Assembly: GCF_008365375.1 (NCBI RefSeq)
Contig: NZ_QOKW01000025.1
Location: forward strand, 28,299 to 92,298
DNA: 64,000 nucleotides
Reading direction: 5' to 3'
DNA from: Roseomonas genomospecies 6
Lineage (GTDB): Bacteria > Pseudomonadota > Alphaproteobacteria > Azospirillales > Azospirillaceae
Positions 19,127 through 27,130 of the stretch are shown in pieces (position 1 is the stretch's first letter; the number at the start of each line of letters is the position of its first letter). The translations under genes were made by a program, and so were the position numbers. Below the pieces are notes generated by a model that saw nothing but the letters and a program-made list of their open reading frames with translations, did no database searches and was not told the DNA's origin.

Positions 19127-19344
19127 AGGCCCCCGTTCGACCGCACCCTCCCATCCCTGTGGCAGCCAAGCAACCTTTGGCGGTGCCGGGATGACGAAAC
19201 CCAGCAAAAACGCCGCTTTCCGTTGTGTGGCGGGCCTGCATCACCCCCCGATATTTTGCGATATGGAAACCACGCCCCTGGCACGAACGGCCCGACAAAC
19301 CGTATCTTATTCGCACTGCAACATCGGTCGGTTCGTGAGGGAAC

Positions 19345-19470
19345 ATGAAGTCGTTCTTGTCCTCGCTTCAGCGGGATTGGGCGTCCTGGAGCCCGGTCGA
19401 GCGCGTCGTCGCAGTCGGCTTCGTCACGGTGGCGCCGGTCGCTTCGGTGGCCTTTCTCCTCACCCTCTGA
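19345..19470 (+). CDS. Small single-span membrane protein (41 aa)
   Basis: A short ORF with a GAGGG ribosome site just before ATG. It reads MKSFLSSLQRDWASWSPVER, then a hydrophobic helix (VVAVGFVTVAPVASVAFLLTL) and TGA. The amphipathic Arg/Trp-rich start and a single membrane helix make it a plausible small membrane protein. No family is recognised. It lies between the GT9 gene and the SDR gene, 103 bp before the latter. Confidence 0.5.
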   Translation: MKSFLSSLQRDWASWSPVERVVAVGFVTVAPVASVAFLLTL

Positions 19471-19573
19471 CCGCACCCTCTCTGACCGCCGGCTTCCCTC
19501 GCCCGTCCATCCGGTGCGATACAGGAGGGGAAGGAACGGAGGAACCGTTCCGGCAGGAGAGGGATGAAGAACC

Positions 19574-20275
19574 ATGGGCGATAAGGTTGCCATCATCACC
19601 GCGGGCGGCAGCGGCATGGGGGCCGCGGCGGCGCGGCGTCTGGCGGCGGACGGCTTCAAGGTCGCGGTGCTGTCCTCCTCGGGCAAGGGCGAGGCCCTGG
19701 CGGAGGAGCTGGGCGGGATCGGCGTGACCGGATCGAACCAGTCCGCCGAGGATCTGGAGCGTCTGGTGAACCGGACGATGGAGCGGTGGGGCCGCATCGA
19801 CGCGCTGGTGAACAGCGCCGGCCACGGTCCCCGCAAGCCTCTGCTGGAGCTGACCGACGAGGACTGGCACAAGGGGATCGAGGTCTATTTCCTGAACGTG
19901 GTCCGCGCGGTGCGGTTGGTGACCCCGGTGATGGTGCGCCAAAAGGGCGGGTCGATCGTCAACATCTCCACCGCCTGGGCCTTCGAGCCGAGCCCGATGT
20001 TCCCGACCTCCGCCGTCGCGCGGGCCGGGCTGGCCTCCTTCACCAAGCTGTTCGCGGACCAGTACGCCGCCGACAATGTGCGGATGAACAACGTGCTGCC
20101 CGGCTGGATCGACAGCCTTCCGGCGACCGAGGAACGGCGCCGGGGCGTGCCGATGGGCCGCTACGGCAAAAGCGAGGAGATCGCGGCGACCGTCGCCTTC
20201 CTCGCCTCCGACGGGGCCGGCTACATCACCGGGCAGAACATCCGGGTGGACGGCGGCCTGTCCCGGTCCGTGTGA
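19574..20275 (+). CDS. Short-chain dehydrogenase/reductase with altered active site
   Basis: 233 residues, classical SDR length. The cofactor motif TAGGSGMG and the structural NSAG, NISTAWAF and NNVLPGWIDSLP motifs are present, with a FabG-like C-terminus (GYITGQNIRVDGG). The catalytic Tyr-x-x-x-Lys is absent: the expected place reads FPTSAVARAG, leaving the Ser of NISTAW without its normal partners. Similar Tyr-less members occur among SDRs next to fatty or dicarboxylic acid genes. The protein may be a non-classical reductase or a non-catalytic binder. It converges on the TRAP binding-protein gene. Confidence 0.82.
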   Translation: MGDKVAIITAGGSGMGAAAARRLAADGFKVAVLSSSGKGEALAEELGGIGVTGSNQSAEDLERLVNRTMERWGRIDALVNSAGHGPRKPLLELTDEDWHKGIEVYFLNVVRAVRLVTPVMVRQKGGSIVNISTAWAFEPSPMFPTSAVARAGLASFTKLFADQYAADNVRMNNVLPGWIDSLPATEERRRGVPMGRYGKSEEIAATVAFLASDGAGYITGQNIRVDGGLSRSV

Positions 20276-20353
20276 GCGGATTTTGAAAAGAACGGCGCGG
20301 GCGGGGTCCGGACCGGACCGCCGCCCGCGCCGCAGGGCGAAGCGGGGGACGCT

Positions 20354-21388
20354 TCAGCTCTTGTTGCCGACGATGCTCTGATACTGCTTCCAGATTTCCG
20401 GATAGCGCCGGACATACTCCTGGTTCACCTTCGTGGCGATCTCGCGGAACTTCGCCCGCTCGGTCTCCGGAGCCACGGCCAGCCGTCCGCCCTGGGCGAT
20501 CATCTGGTCCATGGTCTTCTTGTCGGCGTCGATGGCGCGCTGCCACTGCTTGGCGACGATCTCGTTGGTGGTCGTCTCCACCACCTGCCGCAGGTCGTCG
20601 GGCAGGCCCTTCATCCACTTGTCGTCCACCAGGACCGAATAGGTCAGCAGGCTCATGCCCGGCACCAGGGAGGCCACCTTGGCGGCGTTCGTGCCGACCA
20701 TCTCCCAGCCGCCGGCGGAGGTGTAGATTCCGTCGATGGCCCCCTGCATCAGGGCCGCCGCCATTTCGGAGGCGGGCATGGACACCGGGCTGGCCCCGAA
20801 CTCGCGCATCAGCGATTGCAGGACGCGCCCGCCGGTCAGGCGGACCTTGCTGCCCTTCAGGTCGCCGATGGAGTCGACCTCCTTGTCCTTGAACAGGAAG
20901 ATCAGGTCGGCGGTCCGCATCAGCCCCATGACGCGGATGCCCTTGTCGGCCACCAGCCCGGAGAGCAGCTTGGCGACCTCCTTGGCGGTTTCCGGCTTGG
21001 ACATGGCCTCGTCGGTGACGGCGAAGGGCAGGTTCACCACGCCGTATTGCGGCGCGATGCTCTCAAGCTGCACGCTGACCGGCCAGACCATGTGCACGGC
21101 GCCGGAACCCAGCGCGGCGACGGCGTCCTTGTCCTTGTAGAGGGTGCCGGAATGGAAGACCTTCGGCTTGATGCGGCCCTGCGAGCGCTCCTCGATCATG
21201 GCCGCATACTCGTCCATCATCTTGGCGGTCCAGTGCGACGTCGCGATCTCGTCCGTCATCACCATTTCGATCGGCGCCGCCGTCTGCGCCCGGACCTGCT
21301 CCGGCGCTCCGGCGGCCAACCCGGCCACCGTCAACCCGATCAGCACCGTCCTTGCCACAAACGGTTTGAATCGTGACGGATCGAACAT
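20354..21388 (-). CDS. dctP: TRAP transporter solute-binding protein (DctP family)
   Basis: 344 residues. A Sec signal (RTVLIGLTVAGLAAGAPEQV, cut after VRA) exports it to the periplasm. The family pattern is clear: GAVHMVWPVSVQL, LKGSKVRLTGGRVLQSLM with the conserved Arg that binds a carboxylate, and MQGAIDGIYTSAGGW. It should deliver an organic acid to the DctQM membrane pair, encoded 9.4 kb away at 30,771-32,701. The start at 21388 is 6-7 bases from GGGAGGG; the ATG six bases earlier is too close to it. A 12-bp palindrome-like operator lies 89 bp upstream. Confidence 0.88.
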   Translation of the reverse strand: MFDPSRFKPFVARTVLIGLTVAGLAAGAPEQVRAQTAAPIEMVMTDEIATSHWTAKMMDEYAAMIEERSQGRIKPKVFHSGTLYKDKDAVAALGSGAVHMVWPVSVQLESIAPQYGVVNLPFAVTDEAMSKPETAKEVAKLLSGLVADKGIRVMGLMRTADLIFLFKDKEVDSIGDLKGSKVRLTGGRVLQSLMREFGASPVSMPASEMAAALMQGAIDGIYTSAGGWEMVGTNAAKVASLVPGMSLLTYSVLVDDKWMKGLPDDLRQVVETTTNEIVAKQWQRAIDADKKTMDQMIAQGGRLAVAPETERAKFREIATKVNQEYVRRYPEIWKQYQSIVGNKS

Positions 21389-21476
21389 TGGCATCCCTCC
21401 CATGGCTGCGTTCGGACGCTTCTGGCCCGCTTGTCCGAACGATCATAGGGCAAAACAATGGGCGATGCCAACATTA

Positions 21477-21488
21477 TTGTACGGACAA
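21477..21488. promoter_or_regulatory. Imperfect palindrome TTGTACGGACAA upstream of dctP
   Basis: It differs by one base from the perfect palindrome TTGTACGTACAA at 23728. Each lies in a promoter region of the catabolic cluster, which also holds two GntR regulator genes, so it is a candidate GntR operator. Confidence 0.5.
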
Positions 21489-21519
21489 CTCTACGCGATA
21501 GGGCCTATCACCTCCGACG

Positions 21520-22722
21520 TCACGCCGTCCGGCGCGACCACCACAGAACCGACGCCGCCCCGGCCAGCGGAAAGGCGGTCATCAGGGCGAAGGTCTCGCC
21601 GTAGCTGCCGACGCTGTTGAACAGGGTGGCGAACAGCGCCGGCCCGACGACCACGCCGGAGAAGGTGAACATCAACGCCCCGCCCGTCGCCGTGCTGGCC
21701 GTTCCCGGCGGGGCGACCCGCGCCACTTCCGCCAGGAACACGCCGTTCCAGCCGATGGCCGCCGTGCCGAACACCGTCAGGATGGCGAGCACCGCGGGCA
21801 CCGGCCAGCTTGGCGCCAGGGTGGCGGTGGCGAGGGCGGCGGCGGCGGACAGGACCCCGATCCCGCCCAGGACGGCCACGCCGGAGCGCAGCCGGTCGGC
21901 CAACAGGCCCCAGCCGATGCGCGCCGCCGCCCCCGCCGCCTGCATCACCGACACGGCGAGACCGGCGGAGACGATGGACCAGTCCAGGTCATGGACCAGC
22001 ATGTTCACCGTGAAGGCCATCAGCGAGAGCTGGATCGCCGAGAAGCAGAAGCCCATCAGCGCGAAGCCGCGCAGCGCCGGAACCCGCCAGACCAGCCGCG
22101 GCCCTTCCATCAGGTTGCCGCGGATCGGCAGGCCGGGGCTGCGGTCGTCGTCCCACATCCGGCGCCCCGGCGTGTAGATGACCAGCAGCAGCGCGAACAT
22201 CCCGGCCACCGCCACCGCCGCCCCGCGCCATCCCGCCATTTCCCCGATTCCCGGCAGCAGCAGCCCGGCCAGCACGCCGGCCAGCGGCACGCCCGTCTGC
22301 TTCAGCGAGAAGACGAGGTTGCGCCGGGCCGGCGGGGTGAAGCGGTTCAGCAGGTGGGAGGAGGAGGGGTTGACCAGCCCATAACCGATGCCGATCAGCA
22401 CCGACGCCAACGCGGCGACCCACAGCAGGCCGGTGGCGATGCCCAGGCACCCCACCATCCCCAGGGCCATGGCCAGGATGCCCACCGACCCGGCCCCCCA
22501 GCGCCGCACCACCAGCCCGGCGAAGGCCGAGACGAAGGCGGCGGCCCCATAGATGACGCTGATCTGGTAGCCGACCGCCTCCGACCCCACCCCCAGCGAG
22601 GCCGCGGCCAGCGGGGCCACGGTCGCCAGGGTCAGGACGGACAGGGTGGCGACGGTCTGCACGCTGGTGACTTCCGCCAATAAGAGCGGGAACGGGGCGG
22701 GCGGTGTTTCTTGCGTGGGCAT
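21520..22722 (-). CDS. MFS transporter
   Basis: 400 residues with twelve predicted membrane helices and no signal peptide. Landmarks include the loop GLVVRRWGAGSVGILAMALG after helix 2, an N-terminal-half motif NPSSSHLLNRFTPPARRNLV and WGLLADRLRSGVAVLGG in the second half. It resembles the organic-acid/metabolite MFS group. Here it sits between genes for a TRAP binding protein and a CitE-like lyase, so uptake of the same or a related carboxylic acid is likely. The start is the ATG at 22722, 80 bp after the lyase gene on the same strand. Confidence 0.82.
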   Translation of the reverse strand: MPTQETPPAPFPLLLAEVTSVQTVATLSVLTLATVAPLAAASLGVGSEAVGYQISVIYGAAAFVSAFAGLVVRRWGAGSVGILAMALGMVGCLGIATGLLWVAALASVLIGIGYGLVNPSSSHLLNRFTPPARRNLVFSLKQTGVPLAGVLAGLLLPGIGEMAGWRGAAVAVAGMFALLLVIYTPGRRMWDDDRSPGLPIRGNLMEGPRLVWRVPALRGFALMGFCFSAIQLSLMAFTVNMLVHDLDWSIVSAGLAVSVMQAAGAAARIGWGLLADRLRSGVAVLGGIGVLSAAAALATATLAPSWPVPAVLAILTVFGTAAIGWNGVFLAEVARVAPPGTASTATGGALMFTFSGVVVGPALFATLFNSVGSYGETFALMTAFPLAGAASVLWWSRRTA

Positions 22723-22802
22723 GGGAGTCCGGACAAGTGGCGGGGGCGCGGCGCTGATGGGCAGGCGGTTGGACGGGCGATCCTGGGCAGGCGATTCCGG
22801 GC

Positions 22803-23693
22803 CTACAGCATTCCGGCGCGCCGGGCCAATGCCAGGATGCGATGGGACCCCTGCACCAGCGGGCGTTCGACCAGTTTGCCGTCCAGCGTGCAGACGCCGC
22901 CGCCCGCGGCCTCGAAGGCGGCGAGGACCCGCCCGGCCTGGACGACCGCCTCCGGCGACGGGGTGTAGGCGTCGTGGATGGCGGCGATCTGCTTGGGGTG
23001 GATGGCCGAACGCGCGGTGAAGCCATGCAGGACGCTGCGCGCCAGTTCCCGCCGGTAGCCCTCCTCGTCGTCCAGCGCGATCCAGGGCATGTCCAGCGCG
23101 TCCAGACCGAAGCGGGATGCTGCGTGCACGACGCGGCTGCGGGCGAACAGCAGCGGCTCCCACTCCAGCGGCACGCGCAGCTCCCCCGACAGGTCGGCCC
23201 CGCCGAACATCAGGAAGGACAGGCGGGGGGAGGCCGCGGCGATCGCCATGACGTTCTCCAGGCCGGCGGCGCTCTCGATCAGCGCGCCGAGCGTGCCGGG
23301 GAGGCCCTGCTCGTCCAGAAGGCCGGCGGCCAGCCGCACATCCTCCGCCCCGTCCACCTTCGGCAGCAGGATGCCCGCCCAGCCCGGCGCCCCGCCGTCC
23401 GTCAGGGCCAGTATGTCCAAGAGGCCGGTGCGGCTGCGCAATGAATTGGTCCGAACGAAAACCGCCGGGCCGGACTCCGTCGGGCGTTCGCGCAGGAAGG
23501 CGCAGACGGCGGCGCGGGCGCCGTCCTTGTCGGCGGGGGCCACCGCGTCCTCCAGATCGATGATCACCGCGTCGGCACCCGCCGCCAGCGCCTTGGCGAA
23601 ACGATCCGGGCGGGCGCCGGGAACGAACAGGTAGGAACGGTGGGCGGAGGCCGGTGCGGGGGCCGGAGCGGGGGATTGCGGATTGTTGGCCAT
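22803..23693 (-). CDS. HpcH/HpaI (CitE-like) acyl-CoA lyase
   Basis: 296 residues. The CitE-type beta-lyase pattern is complete: RSYLFVPGARPDRFAKALA, DAVIIDLEDAVAP (metal-binding Glu-Asp), GILLPKVDGAEDV, LGALIESAAGLEN and MFGGADLSGEL with the second acidic metal ligand, then GFTARSAIHPKQ. The family splits malyl-CoA, methylmalyl-CoA, citramalyl-CoA or citryl-CoA. With a class III CoA-transferase and a MaoC hydratase in the cluster, (S)-citramalyl-CoA or methylmalyl-CoA is the likeliest substrate. The ATG at 23693 is preferred over a TTG 15 bases earlier. Confidence 0.84.
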   Translation of the reverse strand: MANNPQSPAPAPAPASAHRSYLFVPGARPDRFAKALAAGADAVIIDLEDAVAPADKDGARAAVCAFLRERPTESGPAVFVRTNSLRSRTGLLDILALTDGGAPGWAGILLPKVDGAEDVRLAAGLLDEQGLPGTLGALIESAAGLENVMAIAAASPRLSFLMFGGADLSGELRVPLEWEPLLFARSRVVHAASRFGLDALDMPWIALDDEEGYRRELARSVLHGFTARSAIHPKQIAAIHDAYTPSPEAVVQAGRVLAAFEAAGGGVCTLDGKLVERPLVQGSHRILALARRAGML

Positions 23694-23727
23694 GAAAACG
23701 CTTTCCAAGGTTGGAGGGGCGTGTTAT

Positions 23728-23739
23728 TTGTACGTACAA
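23728..23739. promoter_or_regulatory. Perfect palindrome TTGTACGTACAA in a divergent promoter region
   Basis: A perfect 12-bp palindrome between the CitE-like gene (minus) and the MaoC gene (plus), matching the sequence upstream of dctP at 21477 in 11 of 12 bases. Position and symmetry suit a dimeric GntR regulator controlling both directions. Confidence 0.6.
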
Positions 23740-23828
23740 CATGCTATCACAGACTTGGATCATGTCACCCTGAAATGATCCGGTCCACCGCCGATCCCCT
23801 TCGATCCGCAGACAAGAGATGCCCGCCC

Positions 23829-24326
23829 ATGCCTGACATTCTGGAACCGCGGACCATCGTCGCCGACCTGGGCCGCTACCTCGAGGACTTCACCGTCGGC
23901 GACGTCTACGAACACCGCCCCGGCCGGACGATCACCGAAGCGGACAACATCCAGTTCAGCCTGCTGACGATGAACCGCCACCCCATGCACTGCGACCACG
24001 CCTTCGCCGAAAAGTCGGAGTTCGGCAAGCCGCTGGTCAACAGCGGGCTGACGCTGGCCATCGTGCTGGGCATGACGGTGGACGACGTCTCCTACAAGTC
24101 CGTCGCCAATCTCGGCTGGAAGGAGATCAAGCTGGTCGCCCCGGTCTTCCCCGGCGACACGGTCTACGCGCGCTCCAAGGTGCTGGACGTGCGCGAATCC
24201 AGGAAGCGTCCGACCCAGGGCATCGTGACCACCTACACCGAGGGCTACAAGGCTGACGGCACGGTCTTCCTGACCTTCGAACGGGCCAGCCTCGTGCCCA
24301 AGCGGGGTCACGGCATCGGCGACTGA
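23829..24326 (+). CDS. MaoC-family acyl-CoA hydratase (mesaconyl/itaconyl-CoA hydratase-like)
   Basis: 165 residues with a single hot-dog fold. FTVGDVYEHRPGRTITEADN leads to MNRHPMHCDHAFAEKSEFGKPLVNSG, where the hydratase Asp/His pair is expected. The late motif GDTVYARSKVLDVRESRKRP is typical of the C5-dicarboxyl-CoA branch that includes mesaconyl-C4-CoA and itaconyl-CoA hydratases. It is first in a plus-strand operon with the MmgE/PrpD, acyl-CoA dehydrogenase and CoA-transferase genes. Confidence 0.82.
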   Translation: MPDILEPRTIVADLGRYLEDFTVGDVYEHRPGRTITEADNIQFSLLTMNRHPMHCDHAFAEKSEFGKPLVNSGLTLAIVLGMTVDDVSYKSVANLGWKEIKLVAPVFPGDTVYARSKVLDVRESRKRPTQGIVTTYTEGYKADGTVFLTFERASLVPKRGHGIGD

Positions 24327-24361
24327 TCCGGACAATTCGAGAAGAACAAAAGGGAGGACCC

Positions 24362-25768
24362 ATGCCCGCCACCGATCCCACGACGGAATCCATTGCCGCC
24401 ACGTTGGCCGCCTTCGTCGCCGATACCCCCGACGACGCCATCCCGGAAGAGGTCCGCAGCCGCGCGCCGCACCACATGCTGGACGCGGTCGGCATCGCGC
24501 TCGCCTCGACCCGCTACGACTTCGCCCACAAGACGCTGACCGCCCTGCGCGGGCTGGCGGGGGAGGGGCCGGTGCCGGTGATCGGCATGCCCGCCTCGCT
24601 GCCCGCCCGCGACGCGGCGACGGTCAACGGGCTGCTCTGCCACGGTCTCGACTACGACGACACGCACATCGGCGGCGTCATCCACCCGACCGCCAGCGTG
24701 CTTCCCGCCGTTCTGTCGGCGGCGGCGATGACCGGTGCGGACGGGCGGTCGGTGGTCAGCGCCTATGTGCTGGGGGTGGAGGCGGCGGCCCGGCTCGGCT
24801 CGGTGGCTCGCGGCGGCTTCCACCAGGTGGGCTTCCACCCCACGGGCATGATCGGCGTGTTCGGCTGTGCGCTGGCCGCGGGGCGGCTGCTCGGCCTGAC
24901 CCGCGCGCAACTGGCCGCCGCCCAGGGCATCGCCCTGTCGATGGCGAGCGGCAGCCTGGAATTCCTGGAGGACGGCGCCTGGAACAAGCGGCTGCATCCC
25001 GGCTGGGCGGCGGCGGCGGGCATCACCGCGGCGGCGCTGGCCCGCGAGGGCTTCGTCGGCGTCACCCGCCCCTACGAGGGCCGCTTCGGCCTGTTCAACG
25101 CCTATCTCGGCAAGGAGGCCGGGCGCGCCGAGCTTGGCATCGCCACCGCCGGCCTCGGCGAGACGTGGGAGTTGATGGCGACGGCGATCAAGCCCTATCC
25201 GGCCTGCCACTTCACCCACGCCTGCGTGGACGCGGCACTGGCCTTGCGCCGGGACGGGCTGGACGTCGCCCGCATCCGCCGGATCGAGGCGCTGGTCCCC
25301 GAACAGGTCGTCAAGACCGTCTGCGAGCCGGAGGCCAACAAGAAGCGCCCCGCCAACTCCTACGACGCGCAGTTCAGCGTGCCCTTCCTGGTCGCCGCCG
25401 CGCTGGTACGCGGGCGCCTGACCCTGGCGGAGTTGGAGAACGACGCGCTGGGCGACGCGGCGATCCTCGACGTGGCGTCGAAGGTGTCCTACCGCCACGA
25501 CCCGGACTCGCCCTTCCCGAAGGCCTATTCGGGCGAGCTGGTCGTCACGCTCGACGACGGGCGGGAGCTGCGCCACCGCGAGCACATCAACCGCGGCGCC
25601 GCCGACCGCCCGCTGTCCAACGCCGACATCGTGGACAAGTACCGCGGCAACGCCGCCATGGCCGTCCACGAGACCGCCGCCTCCCGCATCGAGGACGCCG
25701 TCCTCGGCCTCGACCAAGCCCCGCGCGCGGCGGACTCCCTGTCCGTCCTGTCGCCGTCCGTCCGCTGA
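24362..25768 (+). CDS. MmgE/PrpD family protein
   Basis: 468 residues, the family length. Motifs include HHMLDAVGIALAS, GLLCHGLDYDDTHIGGVIHP, SVARGGFHQVGFHPTGMIGV, MASGSLEFLEDGAWNKRLHPG and IKPYPACHFTHACVDAAL, which line the active site in 2-methylcitrate dehydratase (PrpD) and cis-aconitate decarboxylase. The family name does not fix the reaction. In this cluster it could handle a branched tricarboxylic or dicarboxylic acid before or after CoA activation. AGGGAGG lies 6 bases before the start. Confidence 0.83.
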   Translation: MPATDPTTESIAATLAAFVADTPDDAIPEEVRSRAPHHMLDAVGIALASTRYDFAHKTLTALRGLAGEGPVPVIGMPASLPARDAATVNGLLCHGLDYDDTHIGGVIHPTASVLPAVLSAAAMTGADGRSVVSAYVLGVEAAARLGSVARGGFHQVGFHPTGMIGVFGCALAAGRLLGLTRAQLAAAQGIALSMASGSLEFLEDGAWNKRLHPGWAAAAGITAAALAREGFVGVTRPYEGRFGLFNAYLGKEAGRAELGIATAGLGETWELMATAIKPYPACHFTHACVDAALALRRDGLDVARIRRIEALVPEQVVKTVCEPEANKKRPANSYDAQFSVPFLVAAALVRGRLTLAELENDALGDAAILDVASKVSYRHDPDSPFPKAYSGELVVTLDDGRELRHREHINRGAADRPLSNADIVDKYRGNAAMAVHETAASRIEDAVLGLDQAPRAADSLSVLSPSVR

Positions 25769-25792
25769 CCATCCTATCCGGGGAAGCTGCCC

Positions 25793-26971
25793 ATGAGCGC
25801 CACCACTGCCACCATGACCGACGCGGAACGCGACGAGCAGGAACGCCTGATCCTCGACAGCGTGGACCGTTTCCTCGACCGCCACGTCAAGCCGGTCGCC
25901 CTGAAACTGGAGCACGACGACATCTACCCCGACGAGATCGTCGAGCGGATGAAGGAACTCGGCCTGTTCGGGGCCACGATCCCGGAGGAGTATGGCGGGC
26001 TGGGCCTGCGCCCCTCCACCTACGCCAAGATGATCGAGCGGATCTCGACGGTCTGGATGTCCCTGACCGGCATCATGAACTCGCACCTCATCATGGCCTT
26101 CATCGTCAACAAGACGGGAACGGAGGAGCAGAAGGCCGCCTTCCTGCCGCGCTTCGCCACCGGCGAGCTGCGCGGCGGCCTCGCTCTGACGGAGCCGGAC
26201 TGCGGAACCGACCTTCAGGCCATCCGCACGGTGGCGCGGCGCGACGGCGACGATTACGTCATCAACGGCTCGAAGACCTGGATCACCAACGGCATCCAGG
26301 GAAGCTGCTTTGCCCTGCTGGTCAAGACCGACCCCACCGCGCAGCCCCGCCACAAGGGCATGTCGATGGTCCTGGCCGAGAAGGGGCCGGGCTTCACGGT
26401 CAGCCGCAAGCTGGAGAAGCTGGGCTACAAGGGCATCGATTCCGCCGAGCTGGTCTTCGAGGACTACCGCGTCCCGGCGGACCGGCTGATCGGCGGGGTG
26501 GAGGGCCGCGGCATGGCCTGCGCCATCTCCGGCCTGGAGCTTGGCCGCGTCAACGTGGCGGCGCGCGGCGTCGGCGTGGCCCAGGCGGCGCTGGACGAGT
26601 CCGTGAAGTACAGCCAGCAGCGCAAGACCTTCGGCAAGCCGATCCACGAGCATCAGGCGGTGGCGATGAAGCTGGCCGACATGGCGACCCGCGTGTCGGC
26701 GGCGCGGCTTCTGGTCCAGCAGGCGGCCAACGCGCTCGACCGCGGCGAACGCTGCGACTACGAGGCCGGCATGGCCAAGCTGTTCGCGTCGGAGGCGGCG
26801 GTGGAGAACGCCATGGACGCCATGCGCATCCACGGCGGCTACGGCTATTCCAAGGAGTTCGTGGTGGAGCGTCTCTACCGCGACGCCCCCCTGCTGTGCA
26901 TCGGCGAGGGCACCAACGAGATCCAGCGCATCATCATCGCCAAGCGGCTGATCGAGCAGAATCCGGTGTGA
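25793..26971 (+). CDS. Acyl-CoA dehydrogenase
   Basis: 392 residues with the three-domain ACAD layout. GGLALTEPDCGTDLQAIRT and VINGSKTWITNG contact FAD and substrate, QQRKTFGKPIHEHQAVAMKL is the C-terminal domain entry, and IHGGYGYSKEFVVERLYRDA with GEGTNEIQRIIIAK carries the catalytic-base region. It oxidises an acyl-CoA to the enoyl-CoA and passes electrons to ETF. The neighbours suggest a branched or dicarboxylic acyl-CoA (for example methylsuccinyl-CoA), not a long fatty acyl. It starts 24 bp after the PrpD gene, consistent with one transcript. Confidence 0.87.
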   Translation: MSATTATMTDAERDEQERLILDSVDRFLDRHVKPVALKLEHDDIYPDEIVERMKELGLFGATIPEEYGGLGLRPSTYAKMIERISTVWMSLTGIMNSHLIMAFIVNKTGTEEQKAAFLPRFATGELRGGLALTEPDCGTDLQAIRTVARRDGDDYVINGSKTWITNGIQGSCFALLVKTDPTAQPRHKGMSMVLAEKGPGFTVSRKLEKLGYKGIDSAELVFEDYRVPADRLIGGVEGRGMACAISGLELGRVNVAARGVGVAQAALDESVKYSQQRKTFGKPIHEHQAVAMKLADMATRVSAARLLVQQAANALDRGERCDYEAGMAKLFASEAAVENAMDAMRIHGGYGYSKEFVVERLYRDAPLLCIGEGTNEIQRIIIAKRLIEQNPV

Positions 26972-26990
26972 GGGGGCGTTCCTGAACTGG

Positions 26991-27076
26991 GCCCCCCTCC
27001 CGGCCTCCCCCCACTTCGCGGGGGGAGGAGTTAAGCCCTCCCCCGCCGAAGGTGGGGGAGGGTTGGGTGGGGGCCC
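26991..27076. repeat. GC-rich palindromic intergenic block, copy 3
   Basis: The block opens with GGGCCCCCC and closes with GGGGGCCC. Inside are CCTCCCCCCACTTCGCGGGG and a CCCTCCCCC-GCCGAAGG-GGGGGAGGG palindrome nearly identical to the core of the block near 6950. It separates two genes of the catabolic operon and could form a strong RNA hairpin there. Confidence 0.65.
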
Positions 27077-27130
27077 GACGCAACCACGCCCACTCCCCAC
27101 ACCCCGCACACCCCACCAGGGAGACACCGC

